Part shown: positions 38,742 to 48,550 of the stretch, piece after piece
Layout: every line of letters begins with the position of its first letter
Numbering within the stretch: position 1 is the first letter of the stretch
Source: Pseudoxanthomonas jiangsuensis
GTDB taxonomy: Bacteria; Pseudomonadota; Gammaproteobacteria; Xanthomonadales; Xanthomonadaceae
Direction: 5' to 3'
Assembly: GCF_010093185.1 (NCBI RefSeq)
Contig: NZ_PDWL01000010.1
Span: 61,058-125,057, forward strand
Length of the DNA stretch: 64,000 nt
Notes under the pieces: generated by a model
What the model was told of the DNA's origin: nothing
The model's input: only the letters and a program-made list of their open reading frames with translations
Database searches by the model: none
Translations under genes and position numbers: made by a program

Positions 38742-40472
38742 ATGAACGCTGTCGCATCCGCCAACCTGGTCGGGATCACCGGCATCGCCCGGCGCCTGGT
38801 GATGGACGGTGCCCTGGACGAGGCGGCCGCGCGCACCGCGATGACCCAGGCCACCGAGGCCAAGGTACCGCTGGCGCAGTGGATCGCCGAGAAGAAGCTG
38901 GTCGCGCCCTCGCAGCTGGCGGCGGCCAACGCGGTCGAGTTCGGCATGCCGCTGCTGGACGTGTCGGTGTTCGACGCCAGCCACAACGCGATGAAGCTGG
39001 TCAGCGAGGAACTGCTGCAGAAGCACCAGGTGCTGCCGCTGTTCAAGCGCGGCGGCAAGCTGTTCGTCGGCACCAGCCACCCGACCCAGACCGCGGCCCT
39101 GGCCGAGCTGCAGTTCCACACCAACCTGGTGGTCGAGGCGATCCTGGTCGACGAGGACCAGGTGCGGCGGACCCTGGAGCAGTGGCACAACGTCGGCGAC
39201 CAGTTGGGTACCGCGCTGGGCGAGGGCGACGACGAGGGCCTGGACTCGCTCGAGGTCGGCGCCGACGAGGAAGGCGGCAGCGAATCGGGCGTGGACGCCA
39301 AGGGCGACGACACTCCGGTGGTGAAGTTCGTCAACAAGGTGCTGGTGGACGCGATCCGCCGCGGCGCCTCGGACATCCACTTCGAGCCCTACGAGACCGA
39401 CTACCGGGTGCGCCTGCGCATCGACGGCCTGCTCAAGACCGTGGCCCGCGCGCCGCAGAAGCTCAACCAGCGCATCGCCGCCCGCCTGAAGGTGATGGCG
39501 CAGCTGGACATCGCCGAGAAGCGGGTGCCGCAGGACGGCCGCATCAAGCTCAACCTGTCCAAGACCAAGCAGATCGACTTCCGCGTCAGCACCCTGCCGA
39601 CCCTGTTCGGCGAAAAGGTGGTGCTGCGCATCCTGGACGGCAGCGCGGCCAAGCTGGGCATCGACAAGCTGGGCTACGAGGCCGACCAGCAGAAGCTGTT
39701 CATGGAGGCCATCCACAAGCCCTACGGCATGGTCCTGGTCACCGGCCCGACCGGCTCGGGCAAGACGGTGTCGCTGTACACCGCGCTGGGCATCCTCAAT
39801 GACGACACCCGCAACATCTCCACCGCCGAGGACCCGGTCGAAATCCGCCTGCCCGGCGTCAACCAGGTGCAGCAGAACAACAAGCGCGGCATGACCTTCG
39901 CCGCGGCCCTGCGCTCGTTCCTGCGCCAGGACCCGGACATCATCATGGTCGGCGAAATCCGCGACCTGGAGACCGCCGAGATCGCGATCAAGGCGGCCCA
40001 GACCGGCCACATGGTGCTGTCGACCCTGCACACCAACGACGCGCCGCAGACCATCGCGCGCCTGATGAACATGGGCATCGCCCCGTACAACATCACATCC
40101 TCGGTGACCCTGGTGATCGCCCAGCGCCTGGCGCGGCGCCTGTGCAGCCGCTGCAAGCGCCCGGTGGAGCTACCCGAGAACGCGCTGCTGGCCGAGGGCT
40201 TCACCGAGGCCGAGCTCAAGGCCGGCTTCACCCTGTACGAGGCGGTGGGCTGCGACGAGTGCACCGAGGGCTACAAGGGCCGCACCGGCATCTACCAGGT
40301 GATGCCGATGAGCGAGGATATCCAGGCCATCGTGCTGGAGGGCGGCAACGCCCTGCAGATCGCCGAGGCCGCGCAGAAGTCGGGCATCCGCGACCTGCGC
40401 CAGTCGGCGCTGATGAAGGTCCGCCAGGGCGTCACCAGCCTGGCCGAGATCAACCGCGTCACCAAGGACTGA
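38742..40472 (+). CDS. pilB: type IV pilus extension ATPase PilB
   Basis: PilB powers pilus polymerisation from the cytoplasm. The 576-residue protein has an N-terminal MshEN/GspE_N region, an acidic linker (about 160-190), Walker A GPTGSGKT at about 334-341, the Asp box STAEDPVEI, Walker B MVGEIRDLETAEIA, the His box STLHTNDAP, and a zinc-binding CSRC/CDEC pair near 470-505. In other xanthomonads pilB is next to pilA/pilC; here about 16 kb intervene. REP doublet F follows. Confidence 0.98.
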   Translation: MNAVASANLVGITGIARRLVMDGALDEAAARTAMTQATEAKVPLAQWIAEKKLVAPSQLAAANAVEFGMPLLDVSVFDASHNAMKLVSEELLQKHQVLPLFKRGGKLFVGTSHPTQTAALAELQFHTNLVVEAILVDEDQVRRTLEQWHNVGDQLGTALGEGDDEGLDSLEVGADEEGGSESGVDAKGDDTPVVKFVNKVLVDAIRRGASDIHFEPYETDYRVRLRIDGLLKTVARAPQKLNQRIAARLKVMAQLDIAEKRVPQDGRIKLNLSKTKQIDFRVSTLPTLFGEKVVLRILDGSAAKLGIDKLGYEADQQKLFMEAIHKPYGMVLVTGPTGSGKTVSLYTALGILNDDTRNISTAEDPVEIRLPGVNQVQQNNKRGMTFAAALRSFLRQDPDIIMVGEIRDLETAEIAIKAAQTGHMVLSTLHTNDAPQTIARLMNMGIAPYNITSSVTLVIAQRLARRLCSRCKRPVELPENALLAEGFTEAELKAGFTLYEAVGCDECTEGYKGRTGIYQVMPMSEDIQAIVLEGGNALQIAEAAQKSGIRDLRQSALMKVRQGVTSLAEINRVTKD

Positions 40473-40509
40473 GCGGGGCGGGCGCGGACCGGTGGCGATG
40501 CTTCCCCTT

Positions 40510-40614
40510 GTAGGAGCCGGTCTTGCCGGCGACCGTGGAGGCGGACGAATCGCTGGCAACCGGTTTCACGCAGACGCCTCCCCCATGGCGGTCGCCGGCA
40601 AGACCGGCTCCTAC
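40510..40614. repeat. REP doublet F, 105 bp, at the RAYT 3' end
   Basis: The element runs from GTAG at 40510 to CTAC ending at 40614. Its right terminus provides the TAG stop (40613-40611, minus strand) of the RAYT gene. With doublet G it brackets that gene. Confidence 0.95.
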
Positions 40615-41087
40615 AGGAAGACGCAGTTCCAGAAGGGGTAGTCCCCAATCCGGGTCACCAGGCCCGACCTGAGGGGATTGGCGACGATGTACCGGGCCAC
40701 GGCCGGCAGGTCGTCCTCCTTGCGAAGGGCGCGGTCGTGGAAGGCCGGTTCCCACAGCGGCCCGGCCCGGGCCAGCATGCGGTTGGCGGCCACTCCGCTG
40801 GCCGACTTCATCCTGGAGACCAGGCGCTCGAGCGGGACGGTCTCCCCGGTCTGCAGCAGCCAGTGGCAATGATCCGGCATCAGTACCCAGGCCAGCAGGG
40901 TGGCGTCGGCCCGGACGGCCGGTTGATGGAACGCGCGCACGACTTCGCAAGCCACATGGAAGTTGGAGAACCAGGGGCGGCGCTGCAGGGTCGCGGCGGT
41001 GACGTGGTAGACCTGCCCCGGCAGGGAGAACCGTCCGCGCCGCAGGGCGGCATGGCCGCGGTCGGGTATCGAGGCGCGCATGTCCAT
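40611..41087 (-). CDS. REP-associated tyrosine transposase (RAYT, Y1 family)
   Basis: The 158-residue protein is a RAYT: LRRGRFSLPGQVYHVT at the start, the metal-binding His pair in LAWVLMPDHCHWLL (H73, H75), and the nucleophile helix ARYIVANPLRSGLV (Y133), ending DYPFWNCVFL. RAYTs are single-copy, HUH-related nucleases that recognise and cut REP sequences at their GTAG foot and are thought to disperse them. The gene is flanked on both sides by 105-bp REP doublets. An upstream in-frame ATG at 41159 would give 182 residues and start next to doublet G; the shorter form fits the family. Confidence 0.92.
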   Translation of the reverse strand: MDMRASIPDRGHAALRRGRFSLPGQVYHVTAATLQRRPWFSNFHVACEVVRAFHQPAVRADATLLAWVLMPDHCHWLLQTGETVPLERLVSRMKSASGVAANRMLARAGPLWEPAFHDRALRKEDDLPAVARYIVANPLRSGLVTRIGDYPFWNCVFL

Positions 41088-41167
41088 GCGCAAAGGGTGC
41101 GGTTGCGCGGAGGGCGGCGGTAGCGGCCCTCTGCCTCCCATCCCGTAGGAATCCGCCATGCCCCTTT

Positions 41168-41272
41168 GTAGGAGCCGGTCTTGCCGGCGACCGCCATGGC
41201 GGAAGGGTTTGCGTGAGCCCGGATGCCAATGGTCAGTCCGCCTCCACGGTCGCCGGCAAGACCGGCTCCTAC
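41168..41272. repeat. REP doublet G, 105 bp, at the RAYT 5' side
   Basis: The element runs from GTAG at 41168 to CTAC ending at 41272. It lies about 80 bp upstream of the RAYT start and before ybgC, and completes a repeat-transposase-repeat unit with doublet F. Confidence 0.95.
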
Positions 41273-41350
41273 AAGGGAAGCGCCCCCACCACTGGCCCAT
41301 CACGCCCGCAGCGGTCATGCTTTGCGGGTTTATCCGACGACGGCCAGCCG

Positions 41351-41761
41351 ATGTTCAGCATTCCGATACGGGTCTACTGGGAAGATACCGACGCTGGCGG
41401 GGTGGTCTACCACGCCCGCTACGTGGCTTTCCTGGAACGGGCGCGCAGCGATGCCTTGCGCGACCTGGGCCGGGGCCAGCAGGCGCTGCAGCAGGCCGGG
41501 CTGGTGTTCGCGGTGCATTCGATGCGGCTGGAGTTCCTGCGCCCAGCGCGGCTGGACGACCTGCTCGAGGTGACCGCGGAGGTGGCCAGGGTCGGCCGGG
41601 CCAGCGTGGTCTTCGCCCAGCGCATCCTGCGCGGGGAGGAACTGCTGCTGACCTCCGAGGTCAAGGTCGCGGCGTTGCGCGCGGCCGACTTCAGGCCGTG
41701 CCCGGTCGAGGAATCGCTGTACCAGGAACTGAAATCGCTGCAGGCCGGTCCCATGGCATGA
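41351..41761 (+). CDS. ybgC: Tol-Pal-associated acyl-CoA thioesterase
   Basis: YbgC is a hot-dog-fold thioesterase encoded first in tol-pal operons. The 136-residue protein has the active-site segment YWEDTDAGGVVYHARYVAFLERAR and the family pattern VHSMRLEFLRPARLDD. A longer frame reaches back into REP doublet G, so the Met immediately before FSIPIRVYW was taken. tolQ follows after 64 bp. Confidence 0.94.
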   Translation: MFSIPIRVYWEDTDAGGVVYHARYVAFLERARSDALRDLGRGQQALQQAGLVFAVHSMRLEFLRPARLDDLLEVTAEVARVGRASVVFAQRILRGEELLLTSEVKVAALRAADFRPCPVEESLYQELKSLQAGPMA

Positions 41762-41825
41762 CCCGCCACGACCCGCCCGCGGCCCCCCACCGCACCATCG
41801 AATCGCGCGACAGAGGAAGCAAAGG

Positions 41826-42602
41826 ATGATCGGATCGACCCTGGCCCTGGTGGCCACCGTGGTGGAGGCGCTGCCGCAGGAGGCGGCGACCGCCGCAGCC
41901 GGCGCCGCGGCCGCCGCGTCCCATGGCGGCATCAACTACCTGGACCTGATGCTGCGGGCCAGCCTGCCGGTCAAGCTGATCGTGCTGCTGCTGCTGCTCG
42001 GCTCGCTGATCAGCTGGGTGATCATCTTCCGCAAGCTGCGCACCTTCAAGGCGGCCGACCAGGAGGCCGACGAGTTCGAGAACCGGTTCTGGTCCGGGGC
42101 CGAGCTGGGCAAGCTGTACGCGGCGGCCACCGACCGCAACCGGGTGGTCGGCGGGCTGGAGGCGATCTTCGAGGCCGGCTTCCGCGAGTTCACCCGCCTG
42201 CGCGACAAGCGCCGCCACGACGGCCGCGCCCAGCTCGAGGGCGCCCAGCGCGCCATGCGCGTGGCCTACACCCGCGAGGTCGGCGGCCTGGAGCGCAACC
42301 TGGAGCTGCTGGCCAACATCGGCTCGACCGCGCCGTACGTGGGCCTGGTCGGCACCGTGTTCGGGATCATGGTGACCATGCACGACATGGTCAGCCAGGG
42401 CCAGCAGGTCGGCATCGCCTCGGTGGCGCCGGGCATCTCCGAGGCGCTGTTCGCCACCGCCATCGGCCTGTTCGTGGCGATCCCGGCGGTGTGGGCCTAT
42501 AACCGCTACACCAGCCGGGTGGACCGGCTGTCGCAGCGCTACGAGAGCTTCGCCGACGAGTTCAGCTCGATCCTGCAGCGCCAGGCTGGCGCCGAAGAAT
42601 GA
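41826..42602 (+). CDS. tolQ: Tol-Pal system protein TolQ
   Basis: TolQ is the MotA/ExbB-like inner-membrane channel subunit that converts proton flow into force on TolA. The 258-residue protein shows three membrane helices: about 40-65 (LPVKLIVLLLLLGSLISWVI), and the pair in NIGSTAPYVGLVGTVFGIMV and ALFATAIGLFVAIPAVWAYN. The N-terminal ~30 residues are Ala-rich. tolR follows after 28 bp. Confidence 0.97.
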   Translation: MIGSTLALVATVVEALPQEAATAAAGAAAAASHGGINYLDLMLRASLPVKLIVLLLLLGSLISWVIIFRKLRTFKAADQEADEFENRFWSGAELGKLYAAATDRNRVVGGLEAIFEAGFREFTRLRDKRRHDGRAQLEGAQRAMRVAYTREVGGLERNLELLANIGSTAPYVGLVGTVFGIMVTMHDMVSQGQQVGIASVAPGISEALFATAIGLFVAIPAVWAYNRYTSRVDRLSQRYESFADEFSSILQRQAGAEE

Positions 42603-42630
42603 GCCGCGCACGCCCGACCGGGAGCCCGCC

Positions 42631-43077
42631 ATGAGCACACTCGCCCGCCACAAGCGCCGCAAGCTCAAGTCCGAGATCAACGTCGTGCCCTACATCGACG
42701 TGATGCTGGTGCTGCTGATCATCTTCATGGTGACCGCGCCGCTGCTGAGCCTGAGCGTGGACGTGGACCTGCCCAAGGCCAACGCCCGCTCGGTGGACAG
42801 CAAGCAGGACCCGGTGATCGTGACCGTGGACGCCGAGGGCCGCTACTTCCTCACCCTGGAAGGTGGCAAGGCCGAGCCGATCGACGCCACCGAGCTGCAG
42901 CCGCGGCTGGCGGCGTTCGTCGCCCAGAACAAGGACCTGCCGGTGTTCGTCGCCGCCCCCGGCGGGGTGGAGTACCAGAAGGTCATGGACACCATGGTCC
43001 TGGTCCAGGCCGCCGGCGTGCCGCGGGTGAGTCTGATGAGCCAGCCGGGCGGCCAGGTCGGGAAGGCGCCGCGTTGA
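42631..43077 (+). CDS. tolR: Tol-Pal system protein TolR
   Basis: TolR is an ExbD-like protein, with one N-terminal helix containing the proton-handling aspartate (VVPYIDVMLVLLIIFMV) and a periplasmic domain. Its 148-residue length is typical. It forms the stator with TolQ. The C-terminal part (VFVAAPGGVEYQKVMDTMVL) matches the family. Confidence 0.97.
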   Translation: MSTLARHKRRKLKSEINVVPYIDVMLVLLIIFMVTAPLLSLSVDVDLPKANARSVDSKQDPVIVTVDAEGRYFLTLEGGKAEPIDATELQPRLAAFVAQNKDLPVFVAAPGGVEYQKVMDTMVLVQAAGVPRVSLMSQPGGQVGKAPR

Positions 43078-43110
43078 GGACGGCCATGGATCTTCCCGGC
43101 GGGAATCCGC

Positions 43111-44100
43111 ATGCACGCTGAAGCCCTCCACCATCGTCCGGAGGACCGCGAGGGCGGGCTGGGCGGCCCGTTCGCGCTGGCCGTGGGCCTGCACGTGCTG
43201 GTCGCCTTGCTGTTCTGGCTGGCCTGGTGGTGGTCGCCGCAGAGGCACGTCGAGCCGGCAGCCGGCTCGCCTGCGATCGAGGCCTCGCTGGTGATGTCGC
43301 AGGCCGATGTGGCCGCCGCGCAGAAGCGGGCCGAGGACGCACCCAAGCCCGAGCCCCTGCCCGAGCCGGTGGTGGACACCGCGCCGGAGGAAACCGTGCC
43401 GCCGCCGCAGCCCCTGCCCGAGCCGCGCCCGCAGGACGCGGCCACCACCCCGCAGCAGAAGGCCCAGGACTTCATCCCCGAGCCGGACACGGTCGATCAG
43501 GACGAGGCCCGCCGCGACGCCATCGCCCGGGAGAAGGCCGAGAAGGAACAGGAAGAGCGCCGCCGCCAGGAGCAGATCGACCTGACCGAGCAGCAGAGGC
43601 AGAAGGAGGCGGAGAACCAGCGCCGGCTCGCGGCCCAGGCCGAACAGGCCGAGCGCGAGAAGAAGCTGGCCGAGATCCGCCGCCAGCGCGAGCAGGCCGC
43701 GCGCCAGGCCGAACTGGCCGAGCAGCGCCTGCGCCAGCTGCAGCAGGCCCAGCAGCGCCCGGCCGCCACCCCCGCGCCGCCCAGCCAGGGCTCGCCGGGG
43801 CAGGGCGGGACCAGCGAGGACCTGACCGCCAAGTACGCCGCCGCGATCCAGCAGGCGGTGCTCAACCAGTGGATCCGGCCGGATACCGTGCCCCTGGGCC
43901 AGCGCTGCCGGGTGGTGATCCGCCAGCTGCCGGGCGGCGAGGTGATCGACGCCAGGGTGCAGCCGGGCTGCCCGTTCGACGACGCCGGCCAGCGCTCGCT
44001 GGAGGCGGCGGTCCTGCGCGCCCAGCCCTTGCCCTACCGTGGCTTCGAAAGCGCGTTCAACCGGACCCTGATCCTCAATTTCGAGGCCCGGGACCGCTGA
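43111..44100 (+). CDS. tolA: Tol-Pal system protein TolA
   Basis: TolA links the inner-membrane motor to TolB/Pal. The 329-residue protein has one N-terminal membrane helix ([20 protein letters not shown]), a Pro/Glu-rich segment, a long charged helix rich in Glu, Arg, Gln and Ala (about residues 130-215), and a C-terminal domain ([20 protein letters not shown] to the end) with two cysteines that probably form a disulfide. Confidence 0.95.
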   Translation: MHAEALHHRPEDREGGLGGPFALAVGLHVLVALLFWLAWWWSPQRHVEPAAGSPAIEASLVMSQADVAAAQKRAEDAPKPEPLPEPVVDTAPEETVPPPQPLPEPRPQDAATTPQQKAQDFIPEPDTVDQDEARRDAIAREKAEKEQEERRRQEQIDLTEQQRQKEAENQRRLAAQAEQAEREKKLAEIRRQREQAARQAELAEQRLRQLQQAQQRPAATPAPPSQGSPGQGGTSEDLTAKYAAAIQQAVLNQWIRPDTVPLGQRCRVVIRQLPGGEVIDARVQPGCPFDDAGQRSLEAAVLRAQPLPYRGFESAFNRTLILNFEARDR

Positions 44101-44191
44101 GCCCCGGCCGGGCGCCGTTCACGCAATCTTCGTTCATGATTGCGAAAATGTTCACGCCGCTGCTGGTATCCCTGTACCACCCCAAGGATCC

Positions 44192-45523
44192 ATGACCTTG
44201 CCCATGAAAGCACCGTTGCGCTGGTTCTTCCTGTTCGTCTGCCTGCTGGTCCCGGCCCTGGCTTCGGCCCAGCAGCAGGGTCTGGAGATCGACATCATCG
44301 GCGGCAACGCCTCGGCCCTGCCGATCACCGTGGTGCCGATGCCCTACCAGGGCGGCGCCGCGGCCCCGCAGACCGACGTGGCCAAGGTGGTCCGCGACGA
44401 CCTGGCCCGCTCGGGCCAGTTCCGGACCCTGCCGGAGGCCCAGATCGTCGAGCGCCCGACCCGCGGCGGCGAGATCAACTACCCGACCTGGCGCCAGCTC
44501 AAGCAGGACTACATCGTGGTTGGCCGGGTGCTGGACGCCGGTGACGGCGGCTACCGGGTGGAATACGAGCTGTTCGACGTGGCCCGCGGCGAGCGCCTGC
44601 TCGGCCTGGCCATGACCGCCCGCGCCAGCGCCATGCGCGACGTGGCCCACCAGATCGCCGACGCCATCTACGAGAAGATCACCGGCGTGCGCGGCGCGTT
44701 CTGGACCCGGATCGCCTACGTCACCGCCAGCGGCACCGGCAACAACATGCGCTACGCGCTGGTGGTGGCCGACTCCGACGGCTGGAACCCGCAGACCGTG
44801 GTCCGTTCGGCCGAGCCGTTGCTGTCGCCGGCCTGGAGCCCGGACGGCCGCAAGGTCGCCTACGTCAGCTTCGAGCGCGGCAATTCCTCGATCTACATCC
44901 AGGACATCGCCACCGGCGCGCGCGAGCTGGTCTCCAGCTTCCGCGGCATCAACGGCGCCCCGTCCTTCTCCCCGGACGGCCGCCGCCTGGCCCTGGCCCT
45001 GTCGCGCAGCGGCAACCCCGAAATCTACGTCATGGACCTGGGCAGCAAGCAGCTGACCCAGCTGACCAACCACTTCGGCATCGACACCGAGCCGACTTGG
45101 AGCGCGGACGGCTCGACGATCTACTTCACCTCCGACCGCGGCGGCCGCCCGCAGATCTACCAGGTGCCGTCCAGCGGCGGCAGCGCCAGCCGGGTGACCT
45201 TCCAGGGCAACTACAACGCCACCGCCTCGGTCTCGTTCGACGGCAAGAAGATCGCCGTGGCCCAGGGCTCGGGCAACACCTACCGGATCGCGGTGATGGA
45301 CTCCAGCCTGGGCTCGCCCCGCTGGAACACCGTGTCCACCGGCTCGCTGGACGAGTCGCCCAGCTTCGCCCCCAATGCCGGCATGCTCCTGTACGCCTCG
45401 CGCGAGGGTGGCAGGGGGGTGCTGTACGCGGTCTCGGCCGATGCCCGGGTCCGCCAGCGGCTGGTCCTGGCCGACGGCGACGTCCGCGAGCCGGCCTGGT
45501 CGCCGTACCGCAGCGCCCGTTAA
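44192..45523 (+). CDS. tolB: Tol-Pal system beta-propeller protein TolB
   Basis: TolB is a periplasmic protein with an N-terminal domain followed by a six-bladed propeller that binds Pal. The 443-residue precursor has a signal peptide ([18 protein letters not shown]) and WD-like repeats such as [33 protein letters not shown] and [19 protein letters not shown] 44204 (MKAPLRWFF) is a plausible alternative start. Confidence 0.97.
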   Translation: MTLPMKAPLRWFFLFVCLLVPALASAQQQGLEIDIIGGNASALPITVVPMPYQGGAAAPQTDVAKVVRDDLARSGQFRTLPEAQIVERPTRGGEINYPTWRQLKQDYIVVGRVLDAGDGGYRVEYELFDVARGERLLGLAMTARASAMRDVAHQIADAIYEKITGVRGAFWTRIAYVTASGTGNNMRYALVVADSDGWNPQTVVRSAEPLLSPAWSPDGRKVAYVSFERGNSSIYIQDIATGARELVSSFRGINGAPSFSPDGRRLALALSRSGNPEIYVMDLGSKQLTQLTNHFGIDTEPTWSADGSTIYFTSDRGGRPQIYQVPSSGGSASRVTFQGNYNATASVSFDGKKIAVAQGSGNTYRIAVMDSSLGSPRWNTVSTGSLDESPSFAPNAGMLLYASREGGRGVLYAVSADARVRQRLVLADGDVREPAWSPYRSAR

Positions 45524-45620
45524 GAAAGGGTTGTAAGATTCGCGCCGTAAAGCTCCAGATCCCGTTTCAAACCCCGCTCCAAGCCACCATCGTCACCACC
45601 GTGCATCACAAGGATTGATC

Positions 45621-46130
45621 ATGAACACCACCCGCGTCCTGCTCGTTTCGCTGCTTTCCGTGGCCGTGCTGGCCGGCTGCTCCAAGAAGGTCAAGGAGCA
45701 GCCCGCCACCGACACCACCCCGACCACCACCCCGACCACCCCGGTCGCCGATGACGGCCGTTACGGTCCGGAAGACCTGGACACCGACGCCTGCCTGCGT
45801 CAGCGCGTGGTGTACTTCGACTTCGACCAGGACTCGCTGAAGCCGGAGTTCCAGGCCATCGTCGCCTGCCACGCCAAGTACCTGCGCGACCGTCCGTCCT
45901 CGCGCATCACCCTGCAGGGCAATGCCGACGAGCGCGGCAGCCGCGAGTACAACCTGGGCCTGGGCGAGCGTCGCGGCAACGCCGTGAACTCGGCCGTGCA
46001 GGCGGCCGGCGGTTCGGCCAGCCAGCTGGAAGTGGTCAGCTACGGCGAAGAGCGCCCGGTCTGCACCGAGTCCGGCGAGAGCTGCTGGGCGCAGAACCGT
46101 CGCGTCGAAATCGTCTACACCGCGCGTTGA
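45621..46130 (+). CDS. pal: peptidoglycan-associated lipoprotein Pal
   Basis: Pal is an outer-membrane lipoprotein binding peptidoglycan and TolB. The 169-residue precursor has a lipobox (VAVLAGCSKK), a Thr/Pro-rich linker, and an OmpA-like domain with VVYFDFDQDSLKPEF, LQGNADERGSREYNLGLGERR and NRRVEIVYTAR. An in-frame TTG 6 bp upstream was rejected in favour of the ATG at 45621. Confidence 0.97.
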   Translation: MNTTRVLLVSLLSVAVLAGCSKKVKEQPATDTTPTTTPTTPVADDGRYGPEDLDTDACLRQRVVYFDFDQDSLKPEFQAIVACHAKYLRDRPSSRITLQGNADERGSREYNLGLGERRGNAVNSAVQAAGGSASQLEVVSYGEERPVCTESGESCWAQNRRVEIVYTAR

Positions 46131-46133
46131 TCG

Positions 46134-46949
46134 ATGCCGGTTAGCCGATCCCTCGGCATGATGCTGGTCGTGGCGGCCCTCGTGGCCGCCACGCCCGCGC
46201 ATGCGCAGAAGATGAGCCTGGCCGACCGGGTCGCCCGGCTCGAAGCCCAGGCCAACAACACCCAGGCCAACCAGGACCTGCTGAACCAGCTCAACCAGCT
46301 GCGCAGCGAGGTGGTCCAGCTGCGTTCTGCCGTCGAGCAGCTGCAGCACGAGAACCAGCAGTTGCAGCAGCGCAACCGCGACCAGTACCTGGACCTGGAC
46401 AGCCGCCTCAACCGCCTCGAGGGCGGGGCCCTGCCGGCGCCGCCGGCCGCCGCCACCCCGGCGCCCGCCGCCGCGACCGCGCCCAGGGCGAGCGCCCCGA
46501 CCCCGGCCGCATCCGACGCGCCCCGCGTGTACGGCGATGCCGGCTCGCTGGCCCAGTCCGGCGACGAGCGTGCCGCCTACGGCGCCGCGCTGGATGCGCT
46601 CAAGGCCAGCCGCTACGACGAGTCCGCGCAGATGTTCCAGGCCTTGCTGGACACCTGGCCGGCCGGCATCTACGCCCCCAACGCGCTGTACTGGCTGGGC
46701 GAGAGCTATTACGTGACCGGCAACTACCCGCTCGCCGGCCAGCAGTTCGAATCCCTGATCGCGCGCTACCCGACCCACGACAAGGTCCCCGGTGCGCTGC
46801 TCAAGCTGGGCCTGGCCCAGTTCGGCGACGGCCAGGTGCGCCAGGCGCAGTCGACCCTGGAACAGGTCGTCGAGCGCTACCCCGGCACTGACGCCGCCCG
46901 CATCGCCTCCGATCGCCTGCAGTCGATCCAGCTCAGCCAGCTGCGCTGA
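46134..46949 (+). CDS. cpoB: cell division coordinator CpoB (YbgF)
   Basis: CpoB links Tol-Pal constriction with peptidoglycan synthesis in the periplasm. The 271-residue precursor has a signal peptide ending ATPAHAQ, an N-terminal trimerising coiled coil (about 25-100, heptads rich in Leu/Gln), an Ala/Pro-rich linker, and C-terminal TPR repeats ([40 protein letters not shown]). It begins 4 bp after pal. Confidence 0.94.
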   Translation: MPVSRSLGMMLVVAALVAATPAHAQKMSLADRVARLEAQANNTQANQDLLNQLNQLRSEVVQLRSAVEQLQHENQQLQQRNRDQYLDLDSRLNRLEGGALPAPPAAATPAPAAATAPRASAPTPAASDAPRVYGDAGSLAQSGDERAAYGAALDALKASRYDESAQMFQALLDTWPAGIYAPNALYWLGESYYVTGNYPLAGQQFESLIARYPTHDKVPGALLKLGLAQFGDGQVRQAQSTLEQVVERYPGTDAARIASDRLQSIQLSQLR

Positions 46950-46972
46950 GCCGCCGCTCCACCGGATCCGCC

Positions 46973-47632
46973 ATGGACACCCCCGCGCCGCAGAACCGCC
47001 TGCGGCTGACCGAGATCTTCCTGTCGCTGCAGGGCGAGGCCAACACCGCCGGCTGGCCGACCGTGTTCGTGCGCCTGACCGGCTGCCCCCTGCGCTGCCA
47101 GTACTGCGACACCGCCTACGCCTTCCACGGGGGCGAGTGGTGGGAGATCGGCGCGATCCTGGCCGAGGTCGCCCGCCACGGCGTGCGCCACGTCTGCGTG
47201 ACCGGTGGCGAGCCGCTGGCGCAGAAGCGCTGCCTGGAATTGCTGCGGCAGCTGTGCGACGCCGGCTACGACGTGTCCCTGGAGACCTCCGGCGCGCTGG
47301 ACATCGCCGGGGTCGACCCGCGGGTGTCGCGGGTGGTGGACCTGAAGACCCCCGGCTCGGCCGAGATGGCGCGCAACCGGCTGGAGAACCTGCCATTGCT
47401 GACCGCGCGCGACCAGGTCAAGTTCGTGCTCTGCGGCCGCGGCGACTACGAATGGGCGCGCGCGATGGTCGCCGGGCACCGCCTGGCCGAACGGTGCGAC
47501 GTGCTGTTCTCGCCCAGCAAGAGCGAGCTGGCCCCGCGCGACCTCGCCGACTGGATCGTCGCCGACCGCCTGCCGGTGCGCTTCCAGCTGCAGCTGCACA
47601 AGATCCTCTGGAACGACGAGCCCGGCCGCTGA
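46973..47632 (+). CDS. queE: 7-carboxy-7-deazaguanine synthase QueE
   Basis: QueE is the radical-SAM enzyme that contracts the carboxytetrahydropterin ring in queuosine synthesis. The 219-residue protein has the CxxxCxxC cluster motif in [15 protein letters not shown] and the Nif-like family start [20 protein letters not shown]. queC follows after 53 bp. The tol-pal-cpoB-queE-queC order is conserved in gammaproteobacteria. Confidence 0.96.
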   Translation: MDTPAPQNRLRLTEIFLSLQGEANTAGWPTVFVRLTGCPLRCQYCDTAYAFHGGEWWEIGAILAEVARHGVRHVCVTGGEPLAQKRCLELLRQLCDAGYDVSLETSGALDIAGVDPRVSRVVDLKTPGSAEMARNRLENLPLLTARDQVKFVLCGRGDYEWARAMVAGHRLAERCDVLFSPSKSELAPRDLADWIVADRLPVRFQLQLHKILWNDEPGR

Positions 47633-47685
47633 GCTGCCGCCGGCATACGACCTACAATGACCTGCCTACCTTCCACGCACGCCCC

Positions 47686-48351
47686 ATGAAGAACGCCGTC
47701 GCCCTCGTCTCCGGAGGCATGGACTCGGCCGTGGTCCTGGCCATCGCCCGCGAGCAGGGCTATGCCGTGCATGCGCTGAGCGTGCGCTACGGCCAGCGCC
47801 ACACCTCCGAACTGGACGCCGCCGACCGCGTCGCCCGCGCCCTTGGCGCGGCGGCGCACAAGACCGTGGACGTGGACCTGCGCAGCATCGGCGGCTCGGC
47901 CCTGACCGACGACATCGAGGTGCCCGACGCCGGCGGCGAGGGCATCCCGGTGACCTACGTGCCGGCCCGCAACACCATCATGCTGTCGGTGGCGCTGGGC
48001 TGGGCCGAGGTGCTGGGCGCGGCCGACATCTTCTGCGGGGTCAACGCGGTGGACTATTCCGGCTACCCGGACTGCCGCCCCGAGTTCATCGAGGCCTTCG
48101 AGCGCCTGGCCAACCTGGCGACCAAGGCGGGCGTGGAGGGCGCCGGCATCCGCGTGCACGCGCCCCTGCTGCGCATGGGCAAGGACGAGATCGTGCGCGA
48201 GGGCCTGCGCCTGGGCGTGGATTTCGGCCAGACGGTGTCCTGCTACCGCGCCGATGCCGATGGCCGCGCCTGCGGGCATTGCGATGCGTGCCGGCTGCGG
48301 GCGGCGGGCTTCGCAGCGGCGGGTGTGGCCGACCCGACCCGGTACGCGTAG
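47686..48351 (+). CDS. queC: 7-cyano-7-deazaguanine synthase QueC
   Basis: QueC converts carboxydeazaguanine to preQ0. The 221-residue protein has the PP-loop VSGGMDSAV at about 8-16 and the zinc-binding C-terminal cysteines ([19 protein letters not shown]). A TACAAT at 47653-47658 might be a -10 box, but no -35 accompanies it and no preQ1-type aptamer is apparent. Confidence 0.96.
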   Translation: MKNAVALVSGGMDSAVVLAIAREQGYAVHALSVRYGQRHTSELDAADRVARALGAAAHKTVDVDLRSIGGSALTDDIEVPDAGGEGIPVTYVPARNTIMLSVALGWAEVLGAADIFCGVNAVDYSGYPDCRPEFIEAFERLANLATKAGVEGAGIRVHAPLLRMGKDEIVREGLRLGVDFGQTVSCYRADADGRACGHCDACRLRAAGFAAAGVADPTRYA

Positions 48352-48390
48352 GCGCCGGCCGCAACCGCGGCCCGATCAGGGTCAGGGAAT

Positions 48391-48406
48391 TCCGGCGATC
48401 GCCGGA
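48391..48406. terminator. palindrome at the 3' end of tRNA-Lys
   Basis: TCCGGCGATCGCCGGA is a perfect 16-bp palindrome two bases beyond the CCA end of the tRNA. It may help end the tRNA transcript on the minus strand (or queC on the plus strand), but no T-run follows. Confidence 0.35.
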
Positions 48407-48408
48407 GC

Positions 48409-48484
48409 TGGTGGGCCGTGATGGATTCGAACCATCGACCAGCGGATTAAAAGTCCGATGCTCTACCGACTGAGCTAACGGCCC
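48409..48484 (-). tRNA. tRNA-Lys (anticodon TTT)
   Basis: Read on the minus strand the gene has a 7-bp acceptor stem (GGGCCGT with ACGGCCC), a D-arm TTAGCTCAGTCGGTAGAGCA, anticodon loop CTTTTAA with anticodon TTT, a T-arm with GGTTCGAATCC, and an encoded CCA. Total length is 76 nt. No integrase or repeated att sequence accompanies it. Confidence 0.96.
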
Positions 48485-48550
48485 ACGGGGTGCCGGCGCG
48501 CGGCCGGGCGGGCATTTTAACCGACTATCCCCTGTCCGGCGCGACGGCCG

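Noticed and set aside
41088..41318. N-terminal extension of the RAYT into REP doublet G
   Set aside because: The extension reads through the REP arm and is arginine-rich; the conserved RAYT start (LRRGRFSLPGQVYHVT) lies just after the Met at 41087.
48409..48484. tRNA-Lys as an integration site
   Set aside because: No integrase, no duplicated tRNA 3' end and no foreign block adjoins it; the neighbours are ordinary chromosomal genes.
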